Shown here one piece after another: positions 1-8,656 of a DNA stretch of 64,000 nucleotides. The notes below the pieces were generated by a model, which saw only the letters and a program-made list of their open reading frames with translations, had not been told where the DNA came from and made no database searches. This DNA is from UBA4644 sp034933145 (GTDB lineage: Bacteria > Bacillota > Clostridia > Oscillospirales > Butyricicoccaceae). How positions within the stretch are numbered: the stretch's first letter is position 1; every line of letters begins with the position of its first letter. The stretch covers positions 1 through 64,000 of the forward strand of contig JAYFOA010000001.1 of assembly GCA_034933145.1 (NCBI GenBank), in the 5' to 3' direction. The position numbers and the translations under genes were made by a program.

Positions 1-6
1 GATCTT

Positions 7-257
7 AAAAAACAAAAAACGCCCCTGTGCCATGCACAGAGGCGAAATCAACATTCCGCGGTTCCACTCCGATTGCGGCCCGCAAAGCAGGCCGCCGCTC
101 TTTCGGCCGGTAACGGGGCCTGACCGTCGCCGCTTCGGCGGCGCTCCTCCCGGGTGGTGTGCAGTCTGTCCGCGCCGCCGAAGGTTTCAGCCCACGCCCC
201 CGGCTCTCTTTTGCGGTGATGACAAACGCCCGTCCCGTTCTTTGGATTCTTAATATT
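7..257 (-). promoter_or_regulatory. T-box leader (tRNA-sensing riboswitch) with terminator
   Basis: Read on the minus strand, the leader carries the T-box signature: a GAGTGGAACCGCGG core (about 79-57) whose TGGAACC bulge pairs with the acceptor end of uncharged tRNA. This is followed by an intrinsic terminator with arms 44-34 and 30-20 and a T-rich tract at 19-7. Further upstream are AGAGAGCCGGGG (about 208-197) and GTGGGCTGAAA, typical of the distal part of stem I, and a GC-rich stem III-like hairpin near 146-120. The regulated gene, usually an aminoacyl-tRNA synthetase or amino-acid gene, lies beyond position 1. The specifier codon probably sits just after GACAGAC in stem I; TGC (Cys) and CAC (His) are candidates and I cannot choose between them. 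The element class is clear; its amino acid is not. Confidence 0.9.
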
Positions 258-263
258 ATTAAT

Positions 264-292
264 AGTATATGCGTAAAATTTTTCTTTGTCAA
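264..292 (-). promoter_or_regulatory. Promoter of the T-box transcript
   Basis: A perfect -35 TTGACA (292-287) is separated by 17 bp from -10 TATACT (269-264) on the minus strand, with the expected start near 257. It sits about 105 bp beyond the hppA stop, so the T-box gene has its own sigma-A-type promoter. Confidence 0.8.
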
Positions 293-396
293 GCGGCAGA
301 ATTTTTTGTTCCGAAAACCAATAGCAGAAATTGCCGCAAATTTGAAAATGCATTTGCCGCCGCCCGGGGCCTGCATCCCGGGCAGCGGCAAATGTT

Positions 397-2331
397 TTAC
401 AGAAACAGCGGCACAAACACCAAGGCCACAATGCTCATCAGCTTGATCAGAATGTTGAGCGACGGGCCGGAAGTATCCTTGAACGGATCGCCAACCGTAT
501 CGCCGATGACGGCCGCGCGGTGTGCTTCCCCGCCCTTGCCGCCGTGCTGGCCGCTTTCGATGTATTTTTTTGCGTTATCCCACGCACCGCCGGCATTACT
601 CAGCATGATAGCCATTGGTACGCCCGCTACCGTGCCGCCCAACAGCAGCCCGGCCAGCGCCTCGCTGCCCAGCAGCCAGCCGGTCAGCAGCGGCGCCGCG
701 ATGGCGATCAGTCCGGGCAGAATCATTTCTCGCAGCGCCGCGCGGGTGGAGATGTCCACGCAGGCGGCATAGTCCGGCTTTGAGGTACCGGCCAGAATGC
801 CCGGATCGGCCCGGAACTGTCGCCGTACTTCGTCAATCATTTTGTTGGCCGCCCGGGAGACCGACTCAGTCGTGAGTGCGCAGAAAAGGAAGGTAAGCAT
901 CCCGCCGATGAATACGCCGGCCACCACCTTGGCATCCAGGATATCCACGGAAGAAAGCCCAGCCTTGCTGGCATAGCTGCTGAAGAGCGCCAGTGCCGTC
1001 AAAGCGGCCGAACCAATGGAAAAGCCTTTGCCGATGGCGGCGGTGGTATTACCCACGCTGTCCAGACTGTCGGTGATCTCACGGACCTCCGGCGGCAGGC
1101 CGCACATCTGGGCGATTCCGCCCGCGTTGTCTGCCACCGGGCCGTAGGCATCCACCGAGATCGTAATGCCGACGGTGGACAGCATTCCGACGGCGGCCAG
1201 TGCCACGCCGTAAAGCCCCGCAAACTTTGCACTCAGAACGACGGCGACAGCAATCAGCAGCACGGGGATCGCCGTGGATTTCAAACCGACGGCATAGCCC
1301 GACAGGATCGTCGTGGCGGGGCCTGTCTCACTCTGCTTTGCAATGTTGCGGACAGAACGGTAATGATCCGAAGTATAGATCTCAGTTACATAGCCGATGG
1401 CGATCCCGCACACCACGCCGGACAGAATTGCCCAGAAATGGTTCATCCCGGCGCTTTGGCACAGAAGATAGGCTGCCACCAGCACCAGCGCGGATGCAAG
1501 ATAGGTGCCCAGCTTCATTACCATATGAGGGTCGCGAACCTTGATAAAGCGAACTGCCAGCACTCCGACAGCGGCCGAAAGAATTCCGGCCGACACAAGG
1601 CCAAAAGTCAGTCCCGCGTTGCCGGCGCTCAGCAGCAGGGCCGACAGGATGGCACCCACATAGGATTCAAACAAATCTGCACCCATGCCGGCCACATCGC
1701 CTACATTATCGCCCACGTTGTCGCCGATGACGGCAGGGTTGCGGGGATCATCTTCCGGAATGCCGCTCTCCACTTTGCCCACCAGATCCGCACCGACATC
1801 GGCGGCTTTGGTATAGATACCGCCGCCCACGCGGGCAAACAGAGCGATCGAGCTGGCGCCCAGAGAAAAACCGGTTACCGTATCGATGTTGCCGTCAAAG
1901 ATCAGATAAAGCGACGCCAGACCCAGCGCGCCCAGACCGACCACGCACAGACCCAGTACCGCACCGCCGGAAAATGCGACGCGCAAGGCTGCATTCATGC
2001 CCTGCTTTGCACGCTGGGCTGTCCGCACATTGGCGCGGGTGGCACTCATCATTCCGAAAAACCCGGACAGTACGGAGAACAGCGCGCCGACCAGAAAGCA
2101 GATCGCCGTCTGCAAGTTAAGCGCCCATGCAAGCACAGCAAACATCACCGCCGCAAAAGCGACCATCACCAAATACTGCCGTTTCAGATAGGCCATCGCC
2201 CCTTCATGGATATATCCGGAAATTTTCTCCATCTCCTGATCTTCCACGCGGATCGACGCATTTTTCAGATATAACCCCAATGCCAGCAGCAAGCTAACTG
2301 CCGCCGCCGCAAAAACCCAGCCGACATTCAT
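397..2331 (-). CDS. hppA: Membrane pyrophosphatase (ion-pumping, K+-dependent type)
   Basis: This 644-residue integral membrane protein hydrolyses pyrophosphate to drive H+ or Na+ across the cytoplasmic membrane. The substrate-binding block with DVGADLVGKVE and GDNVGDNVGD lies at residues 178-226, and a second acidic motif, DTVGDPFKDTSGP, is close to the C-terminus. These metal and PPi ligands are diagnostic of the family. Around residues 425-440 the sequence reads GNTTAAIGKGF. In this family Ala rather than Lys at the position after GNTTA marks the K+-dependent subclass, whose members in anaerobes are often Na+ pumps; the transported ion cannot be read here. The length is normal and multiple hydrophobic helices run throughout. 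The start is an ATG behind GGGGGAA. The gene is monocistronic and diverges from the symporter at 2567. Recovering PPi energy suits a fermentative anaerobe. Confidence 0.95.
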   Translation of the reverse strand: MNVGWVFAAAAVSLLLALGLYLKNASIRVEDQEMEKISGYIHEGAMAYLKRQYLVMVAFAAVMFAVLAWALNLQTAICFLVGALFSVLSGFFGMMSATRANVRTAQRAKQGMNAALRVAFSGGAVLGLCVVGLGALGLASLYLIFDGNIDTVTGFSLGASSIALFARVGGGIYTKAADVGADLVGKVESGIPEDDPRNPAVIGDNVGDNVGDVAGMGADLFESYVGAILSALLLSAGNAGLTFGLVSAGILSAAVGVLAVRFIKVRDPHMVMKLGTYLASALVLVAAYLLCQSAGMNHFWAILSGVVCGIAIGYVTEIYTSDHYRSVRNIAKQSETGPATTILSGYAVGLKSTAIPVLLIAVAVVLSAKFAGLYGVALAAVGMLSTVGITISVDAYGPVADNAGGIAQMCGLPPEVREITDSLDSVGNTTAAIGKGFSIGSAALTALALFSSYASKAGLSSVDILDAKVVAGVFIGGMLTFLFCALTTESVSRAANKMIDEVRRQFRADPGILAGTSKPDYAACVDISTRAALREMILPGLIAIAAPLLTGWLLGSEALAGLLLGGTVAGVPMAIMLSNAGGAWDNAKKYIESGQHGGKGGEAHRAAVIGDTVGDPFKDTSGPSLNILIKLMSIVALVFVPLFL

Positions 2332-2409
2332 ACGTTCGTTCCCCCAAATTGTTTAATCTGTATTATTATTTCGTTTAATTTTGTGCATTTCTACTTTTTT
2401 GATGAATTT

Positions 2410-2438
2410 ATTTTACGGCACTCAGGTCTTTTTTGCAA
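2410..2438 (-). promoter_or_regulatory. Probable hppA promoter
   Basis: TTGCAA (2438-2433), a 17-bp spacer and TAAAAT (2415-2410) on the minus strand, about 75 bp upstream of the hppA start. The -35 is a weak match and the -10 a good one. The whole 2332-2533 interval is very AT-rich, so other promoters, including that of the divergent symporter, may also lie here. Confidence 0.4.
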
Positions 2439-2533
2439 CTAATTTTTTATACTTTGTGTAATATAAATATATTTTTATTTGTTAATTTGTGCTATATTGC
2501 TTAATTTCTTTTTAGTTCTGTTGTTCTTCCCTA

Positions 2534-2557
2534 CCCGGTACACATAAAACCGGGAGG
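2534..2557 (+). promoter_or_regulatory. Hairpin overlapping the symporter ribosome binding site
   Basis: CCCGGT (2534-2539) can pair with ACCGGG (2549-2554) across a 9-nt loop. The 3' arm contains the first half of the Shine-Dalgarno GGGAGG (2552-2557). Pairing would partly mask ribosome binding, so translation could be structure-modulated. The ribosome site also fixes the start: it is 9 nt from ATG 2567 but only 3 nt from the in-frame GTG at 2561. Confidence 0.4.
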
Positions 2558-2566
2558 TGTGTGGCT

Positions 2567-3925
2567 ATGATCGACCTGCTGATTTCGCTGCGGACGCTGG
2601 TATGGGGTATGCCAACGCTGCTGCTCATGGGCAGTACCGGTTTGTTTCTGACACTGCGCCTTCGGTTCCTGCAGGCACGGAAACTGGGCACTGCGCTGCG
2701 GTCTGCCCTGGGTAACAAAAACGAAAAGAGCGTCTCCGGCGTGACGTCGCGTCAGGCGCTGTGCACCGCGCTTGCCGGCACCGTAGGAACCGGCAATATC
2801 GCCGGCGTAGCCGGCGCGCTGGCCATCGGAGGGCCCGGCGCTGTGTTTTGGATGTGGGTTGCCGCCTTTTTCGGCATGGCGACCAAATTTGCCGAGGCGG
2901 TACTGGCCGTCCGCTATCGAAAAAAGGATGACCAAGGCCGATGGATCGGTGGTCCCATGTGGTATATTGAGCGAGGTCTGGGGCGCAGCTGGCGCCCACT
3001 GGCAAAATGGTTTTGCTTGTGTGGTTCGTTGGCGGCTTTTGGGATGGGAAATATTACACAGATCAACACGGCGGCGCGGGCTGTTCACGCGGCGGCGGCC
3101 GTCGCCGGCGCACCGCCGATTCCGGGGGCAGTATTGGGGCTGGGACTGGCCGCTGTCATCGGCACGGTTCTGTTGGGCGGTGCAAAGCGCGTAGGTGCCT
3201 CGGCAGAGCAACTGGTCCCACTGATGAGCGTGCTGTACCTGTTTGGCACGCTGGGCGTGATCCTGACGCATCTGCCGGCGCTGCCGGCGGCGCTGGGAGC
3301 AATCATTCGGGGTGCTTTCCACCCCGCGGCGCTGGGCGGCGGCCTTGCCGGCGTTTCCTTCCAGGCAGCAATGCGTGCGGGGGTCTCCCGCGGCGTATTC
3401 TCCAACGAAGCAGGTCTCGGCTCCGCGCCCATTGCCTACGCTTCCGCCGACACAGACAGTCCTATGAGACAGGGTCTTTCCGGCGTAGTAGAGGTCTTTG
3501 TCGATACCATTCTTCTTTGTTCTCTTACCGCTCTCTGCATTCTTTGCAGCGGCGTACCCATTCCATATGGCGGCGACGCAGGCAGCGAGCTGCTGGTTTC
3601 CGCACTGGGTGCGACCTTCTATGGCCCCCTTCCTTCCATTTTAACGGCGGTCGGGCTGCTGCTTTTTGCTCTTTCCTCTGTTCTGAGCTGGGGGCTTTAT
3701 GGCACGCGATGCATCGAATACCTGTTGGGCGGCCGTGCCGTACCGGCCTATCGGCTGGCCTATGCCGCCTGTGCCATACCGGCGGCGATCGTAACCCCGG
3801 CCTTTGCATGGGTACTGGCCGATGTGCTCAACGGCCTGATGGCTGTGCCCAATCTACTGGCAGTTCTGCTGCTGTCAAAGGAAGTGCAGCGAATAGCCAA
3901 AAACGCCGGATTTGTTCACAAATAG
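2567..3925 (+). CDS. Alanine/glycine:cation symporter family protein (AGCS)
   Basis: This 452-residue multi-spanning membrane protein of the AGCS family imports alanine, glycine or a related small amino acid with Na+ or H+. The family-typical stretch GTVGTGNIAGVAGAL, followed by GGPGAVFWMW and IGGPMWYIERGLG, occupies roughly residues 65-145. FSNEAGLGSAPIA, the second conserved loop, lies near residue 275. The length is normal and about ten hydrophobic helices are visible. The start is taken at ATG 2567 because the GGGAGG site is too close to the GTG two codons earlier. It is transcribed divergently from hppA and apparently alone, since a good promoter for the next gene lies just after its stop. 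The substrate cannot be told from sequence. Confidence 0.92.
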   Translation: MIDLLISLRTLVWGMPTLLLMGSTGLFLTLRLRFLQARKLGTALRSALGNKNEKSVSGVTSRQALCTALAGTVGTGNIAGVAGALAIGGPGAVFWMWVAAFFGMATKFAEAVLAVRYRKKDDQGRWIGGPMWYIERGLGRSWRPLAKWFCLCGSLAAFGMGNITQINTAARAVHAAAAVAGAPPIPGAVLGLGLAAVIGTVLLGGAKRVGASAEQLVPLMSVLYLFGTLGVILTHLPALPAALGAIIRGAFHPAALGGGLAGVSFQAAMRAGVSRGVFSNEAGLGSAPIAYASADTDSPMRQGLSGVVEVFVDTILLCSLTALCILCSGVPIPYGGDAGSELLVSALGATFYGPLPSILTAVGLLLFALSSVLSWGLYGTRCIEYLLGGRAVPAYRLAYAACAIPAAIVTPAFAWVLADVLNGLMAVPNLLAVLLLSKEVQRIAKNAGFVHK

Positions 3926-3929
3926 CACA

Positions 3930-3958
3930 TTGAAGCGCCAGTTTCTCCCTGCTATAAT
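3930..3958 (+). promoter_or_regulatory. Promoter of the ABC ATPase/permease operon
   Basis: TTGAAG (3930-3935), a 17-bp spacer and a perfect TATAAT (3953-3958), about 40 bp before the ATPase start. It begins 4 bp after the symporter stop. Confidence 0.75.
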
Positions 3959-3997
3959 AAATTTTAGACTTTTGTCCATTAAATCAGGAGGATTGGC

Positions 3998-4699
3998 ATG
4001 AGTTTTATTGAATTCCGCGACATTTACAAGACCTATATCGTCGGTGAGCAGAAGATCCATGCAGCGGACGGCGTGACCTTTTCCATCGAAAAAGGGGAGT
4101 TCTGCATCATCGTCGGCTCCTCCGGCGCGGGTAAAACCACGATTCTCAACATGCTGGGCGGCATGGACTCCTGCACATCCGGCTCCATCTTTCTGGATGG
4201 ACAGGAGATCTCAAAATATACCGCACGTCAGCTTACTCAATACCGCCGTTACGACGTGGGATTTGTATTTCAATTCTATAATCTTGTGGCCAATTTGACG
4301 GCGTTGGAAAACGTGGAACTGGCCAGTGAAATCTGCCGTGACCCCCTGGACCCGGCCGAAACGCTGAAGGAGGTCGGTCTGGAGAGCCGGCTTCACAATT
4401 TCCCCGCCCAGCTTTCCGGCGGTGAGCAGCAGCGGGTTGCCATCGCCCGTGCACTGGCGAAGAACCCGAAGCTGCTTTTGTGCGACGAACCCACAGGCGC
4501 TCTGGACTATGTCACCGGCAAGGCGATTCTTAAGCTGCTGCAGGACACCTGCCGCAATACGGGAAAAACGGTAATCATCATTACGCATAACGGGGCACTG
4601 ACCGCCATGGCCGACCGGATTATCCGCGTCAAAAGCGGACGGATCATCGGCAATGAAAAGAACTTGCACGTCGTCCCCGTGGAGGGTTTGGAGTGGTGA
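3998..4699 (+). CDS. ABC transporter ATP-binding protein (MacB/LolD class)
   Basis: This 233-residue cytoplasmic ATPase powers the FtsX-type permease encoded next. Walker A is GSSGAGKTT (about residues 38-46), the signature LSGGEQQRVAIARAL is near residue 137, and Walker B is LLLCDEPTGALD. The H-loop histidine is in IIITHN. The family couples ATP hydrolysis to mechanical movement of an extracytoplasmic domain rather than to classical solute flux. The start ATG follows AGGAGG at 8-nt spacing. The last codons overlap the permease start (GTGGTGA), so the two genes are translationally coupled and surely one operon. The exported substrate, or the target if it works as a mechanotransmitter, is unknown. 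Confidence 0.93.
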   Translation: MSFIEFRDIYKTYIVGEQKIHAADGVTFSIEKGEFCIIVGSSGAGKTTILNMLGGMDSCTSGSIFLDGQEISKYTARQLTQYRRYDVGFVFQFYNLVANLTALENVELASEICRDPLDPAETLKEVGLESRLHNFPAQLSGGEQQRVAIARALAKNPKLLLCDEPTGALDYVTGKAILKLLQDTCRNTGKTVIIITHNGALTAMADRIIRVKSGRIIGNEKNLHVVPVEGLEW

Positions 4700-7600
4700 G
4701 AAACCAGGCCTATATAAAAACCATCGTCCGCGCCATCCGCGGCAGCGCCGGCCGTTTTCTGGCAATTTTTTCCATCGTTGCTTTGGGTGTCGGTTTTCTC
4801 GCCGGGCTGACGGCCACGACGCCGGACATGCGATATTCCATGGGTGTCTATTATAGCGATACCCGCTTCATGGATCTGCGCGTCGTCGGCAATCTCGGCC
4901 TCTGTGAAAGCGACCTTGCCGCTATCCGAAACACAAAGGGCATTGAAAGCGCCATGGGTGAACGCAGCGCGGATCTGCAGGTGGTCACCGACGGCGGCGA
5001 TACGCTGGTCGCCCGTCTGCACGGTGTACAGGATGACTTCTGGGGCAGCGACGATCCTTCGTTCCTCAACCGGATGACTCTGACCGCCGGTCGATGGCCG
5101 GAGCGCCCGGATGAGATTGTCATTGAGCAGGAATCCCGTCTCGGTGAGGGGTTGACCGTCGGCAGCACGCTGACCCTGCTCGAAAAAAGTGAGGATCTCT
5201 CGCTTTCCCGGTTTACGATCGTCGGCACTGTAGCCTCCGGATATTATGCCTCCCAGATACAGCGGGGCAGCACCGCTGTCGGCAACGGCAGGCTGCGGTG
5301 CATCATTTATCTGTGCGACAGTGTATTTACCTTTAATTACTATACCGACATTTATGCCGTCGTCGAAGGAGCGGCCGCCCAGCCGGTATTTTCCCAGGGA
5401 TATGACGACGTGGTAGCAGGCGCCGAGGAAACTATCAAAGCGCTGGCCGATACGCAAAAGCAAGTCCGGCATAACGCTCTGGTCGCAGACGCCGAGCAAA
5501 AGCTGACCGACGCTCAGGCGGAATTCGACCAGAAAAACGCCGACGGCCAGAAAAAGCTTGACGATGCGAGAGCCGCGCTGGAGGAGGCCGAACGGCAGCT
5601 GGAAGACGGACGAAAGAAATTAAGCGACGGCGAAGCGGATTATGTGAAAGGCGTCCGCGACCTGCAGCGTTCCAAAGACGACTTCGCGCATCAAACTGCC
5701 GATACGGAAGCAGCGCTGAACGAGGCCAGGATAAAGCTGGACGCGGGCAGAGCCGACTATGACCGCGGTTTGGCGGAGCTTGCAAAAAACCGCGCTACAC
5801 TCAGCGGCGGCGAAGCGGAATATGCCGATGGCGTGCAGCAGCTCGCCGATGCAGAAGTACAGCTGAGTGAAAGTAAAGCACAGCTGGACGAAAGCAAGGC
5901 GCAGCTGGATACCGCCCGCGCAAAGCTGGACGATAGCTGGGCGGATTACAACGACGGACGTGCACAGCTCCGCGACAGCAAAGCACAGCTGGATGCCGCT
6001 CAAAAACAGATCGACGACGGCTGCGCCGCGCTGCAGGCGGCCATCGACCAAATATGGGTCCAAAAAGAACAGACGGATGCCCTTATCGGGAACGACGGGC
6101 TGACTCCGGAACAGCTATCGGCGGTGCTGGGTCAATTTCTGGGAGAAGACATCCCTTTGCCGGATGAAATAAAAGCCCCCATTCAGGATTTTCTTGTCCG
6201 GCTGAACGAACAGCTTACAGAACATCCTGAAGATGCGACAGGCCTGGCCGCCCTGATCTCGGAAGGCCGCATAATTTACGCACAGTACTCCGGCCTGGTA
6301 GCTCAGGGCATGGTCGACCTCATCGGCGCCAAAGGAACACCCCCGTTGGAAGAGGCCGAACGTCAGCTTGCCGAGGGGCAGGCGCAGTATGACGCGGCTG
6401 CAGCCAAGCTCTCTGCGGCCCGCGAAAAATTGACGCAGGGTGAACAGGCGTATGCGGACGGCTATGCCCAGTGGATGGAGGGCAGTGCACAGTATCAGGA
6501 CGGTCTTTTCGAATACGAAAGCAATCTTGAAAAGCTGAAGGAGGCCCGCATACAGCTGGATGACGGCTGGGCAGCACTTCAGAATAGTGAGCAGCTATTT
6601 GCCGATGCAAAAGCGGAGCTGGAAGCAAACCAGCGAGAGCTGGAGGACGGATATGCCGCACTGGCGCACGGAAGGCAGACCGCCGAACAGGAGTTTTCCG
6701 CCGCAGCGCAAAAGCTGCACGACGCGCGTACGCAGCTGGACAATGGCTGGGCCAGCCTTGCGGAAAATGAAGCGAAACTGGCGGACGGACAAAAAGAATA
6801 TACGGACGCGCTCGAACCCTACAACGAAGAAATAGACAAGGCAAAAGCCCAGCTGGCCGAAGCGCGGGGCCAGATCGACGATATTGCCCAACCCGTCTGG
6901 TATGTCCTGACCCGGGATGACAATCCGGGCTATGCCGCCTATGACAGCGATACGCTGAAAGTAGAGTCCATTGCCAAAGTATTTCCCGTGTTTTTCTTCG
7001 CCGTGGCGGCTTTGGTTGCCTCCACTACCATGACCCGTATGGTCGATGAGGAACGTGGCCACATCGGTACACTGAAAGCTCTGGGCTACAGCAACGGGAA
7101 AATCGCTGCGAAATACCTGTTCTATGCCGGCGCGGCCGGCCTGCTGGGAAGCGCCTTCGGCCTGCTGGTCGGGCTCCGTCTGTTCCCCGCCGTCCTTTAC
7201 AATGCCTACCGGCTGATCTATAATCTGCCGAAGCTTCGGGCGGCAGACCACGCCTTTTATGCCGTACTGTCCGCCTCGCTTATTCTGGCGGCTATCCTGC
7301 TGGCTACCTGCGGCGCCCTGCGCGGATCACTTCAGGAGCGGGCCGCATCCCTGATGCGTCCAAAGGCCCCGCCGGCGGGCAAGCGCATCCTGCTGGAACG
7401 CATCGGCTTTTTATGGAAGCGGATGTCGTTTACCCACAAGGTTACGGCCCGCAATCTGCTCCGATATAAAAAACGTTTTTTCATGACCGTGATCGGTATC
7501 GCCGGATGTACCGCTCTCCTGCTGACCGGCTTCGGTCTGCGGGACTCCATCAGCGATATAGTGGGGATTCAGTTCGGCCAACTGCAAAAATATAATCTGG

Positions 7601-8568
7601 CTGTGGTGGTCCAACATCCGGACGACGAGCAGACCGACCCTGCGCTTTGGGAGATATTCGGGGACAAAAGCCGGATCACGAATTATGCCGCCGTACACAT
7701 GGAGAGCTGCACGGGCCTATCCGGCGGCGAAAGCACCGATCTTTATGTCGTCGTACCGCAGGACAATGCGCAGCTCGGGGATTTCATCACCTTACGCAAC
7801 CGCATAGACCATACGCCGATAGACTTTCCAGACGATGCGGCGCTGCTGACCGAAAAGGCGGCCTCTGCCCTGGGTGTCAGGGCCGGCGATGCCATCCTTC
7901 TCCGCCGAACCGATGGTACGGAGATGAAGGTGTCTGTGGGCGGCATCGTGGAAAACTATGTCTACGGCTACCTATACCTGCCCCGGTCGCTGTACGAGGC
8001 CGGTTACGGCGAAAGCTGCGAATGCACGACCCTGCTGTGCAAAGCTGCGGATACAAGCGAACAGACCCGCGACGCGACTTCCTCCGCGCTCCTTTCTTCG
8101 CCCAACACTCTCTCCGTCCAGTTCACCACAACGATTATCAGCACCTTTAATGATATGTTAAAAAGCATCGATTATATTGTCGTCGTTCTCATCATTTCGG
8201 CGGGTGCGCTGGCCTTTGTCGTACTCTACAACCTGACGAATATCAATATCACCGAGCGGCAGAAGGAGCTGGCTACCATTAAGGTGCTGGGCTTCTACGC
8301 GCCTGAGGTCTCCGCCTACGTATACCGTGAGACCGCTATCTTAAGCCTGATCGGCATTGCCGCCGGGCTATTCGGCGGTATTTTCCTCCACGCGTTCGTG
8401 GTCAAAACCGCCGAGGTCGACGCCGTAATGTTCAGTCGGATTATCAAGCCAATGAGCTATGTATATTCCGCCGCCGTAACGGCACTATTTACCGCGCTGG
8501 TTAACCTTGCGATGAATTTCAAGCTTCGGAAAATCGACATGGTGGAATCGCTGAAAGCTCCGGAATAG
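4693..8568 (+). CDS. Giant FtsX-family ABC permease with coiled-coil insert
   Basis: This 1,291-residue permease partners the preceding ATPase. One transmembrane helix lies at residues 22-40, followed by a MacB-like extracytoplasmic domain to about 250. Residues about 255-730 are a long alpha-helical insert built of repeated units of the form A-x-x-Q-L-D-x-G-x-A, interrupted by a non-repetitive segment at about 456-556. The first FtsX domain with its helices (VFPVFFFAVAALVA onward) lies at about 759-880 and the second (DYIVVVLIISAGALAF onward) at about 1155-1285. Initiation is at GTG 4693 or GTG 4696 behind GGAGGG, overlapping the ATPase stop. The insert should project far from the membrane, as expected for a mechanotransmission device acting on cell-wall targets or large export substrates. 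The family is common in Firmicutes, but its function is mostly unassigned. Confidence 0.9.
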   Translation: MVRNQAYIKTIVRAIRGSAGRFLAIFSIVALGVGFLAGLTATTPDMRYSMGVYYSDTRFMDLRVVGNLGLCESDLAAIRNTKGIESAMGERSADLQVVTDGGDTLVARLHGVQDDFWGSDDPSFLNRMTLTAGRWPERPDEIVIEQESRLGEGLTVGSTLTLLEKSEDLSLSRFTIVGTVASGYYASQIQRGSTAVGNGRLRCIIYLCDSVFTFNYYTDIYAVVEGAAAQPVFSQGYDDVVAGAEETIKALADTQKQVRHNALVADAEQKLTDAQAEFDQKNADGQKKLDDARAALEEAERQLEDGRKKLSDGEADYVKGVRDLQRSKDDFAHQTADTEAALNEARIKLDAGRADYDRGLAELAKNRATLSGGEAEYADGVQQLADAEVQLSESKAQLDESKAQLDTARAKLDDSWADYNDGRAQLRDSKAQLDAAQKQIDDGCAALQAAIDQIWVQKEQTDALIGNDGLTPEQLSAVLGQFLGEDIPLPDEIKAPIQDFLVRLNEQLTEHPEDATGLAALISEGRIIYAQYSGLVAQGMVDLIGAKGTPPLEEAERQLAEGQAQYDAAAAKLSAAREKLTQGEQAYADGYAQWMEGSAQYQDGLFEYESNLEKLKEARIQLDDGWAALQNSEQLFADAKAELEANQRELEDGYAALAHGRQTAEQEFSAAAQKLHDARTQLDNGWASLAENEAKLADGQKEYTDALEPYNEEIDKAKAQLAEARGQIDDIAQPVWYVLTRDDNPGYAAYDSDTLKVESIAKVFPVFFFAVAALVASTTMTRMVDEERGHIGTLKALGYSNGKIAAKYLFYAGAAGLLGSAFGLLVGLRLFPAVLYNAYRLIYNLPKLRAADHAFYAVLSASLILAAILLATCGALRGSLQERAASLMRPKAPPAGKRILLERIGFLWKRMSFTHKVTARNLLRYKKRFFMTVIGIAGCTALLLTGFGLRDSISDIVGIQFGQLQKYNLAVVVQHPDDEQTDPALWEIFGDKSRITNYAAVHMESCTGLSGGESTDLYVVVPQDNAQLGDFITLRNRIDHTPIDFPDDAALLTEKAASALGVRAGDAILLRRTDGTEMKVSVGGIVENYVYGYLYLPRSLYEAGYGESCECTTLLCKAADTSEQTRDATSSALLSSPNTLSVQFTTTIISTFNDMLKSIDYIVVVLIISAGALAFVVLYNLTNINITERQKELATIKVLGFYAPEVSAYVYRETAILSLIGIAAGLFGGIFLHAFVVKTAEVDAVMFSRIIKPMSYVYSAAVTALFTALVNLAMNFKLRKIDMVESLKAPE

Positions 8569-8593
8569 ATACCTGCAATATTTATCGGCAGGC

Positions 8594-8629
8594 AAAAGGC
8601 CGGGGCGGAAATCCTCCGCTCCGGCCTTT
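8594..8629. terminator. Bidirectional terminator
   Basis: AAAGGCCGG pairs with CCGGCCTTT around an inner stem GGCGGA/TCCGCT, flanked by A- and T-rich ends. It lies between the convergent permease (+) and the sigma/anti-sigma pair (-). Confidence 0.8.
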
Positions 8630-8656
8630 GCTGTACAACGTCGTCCAAGCCGTCTT

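Noticed and set aside
1363..2274. 303-codon plus-strand open frame opposite hppA
   Set aside because: It is antisense to a well-supported pyrophosphatase, has a low-complexity His/Gln/Arg-rich translation and no family motif; it is a codon-bias shadow.
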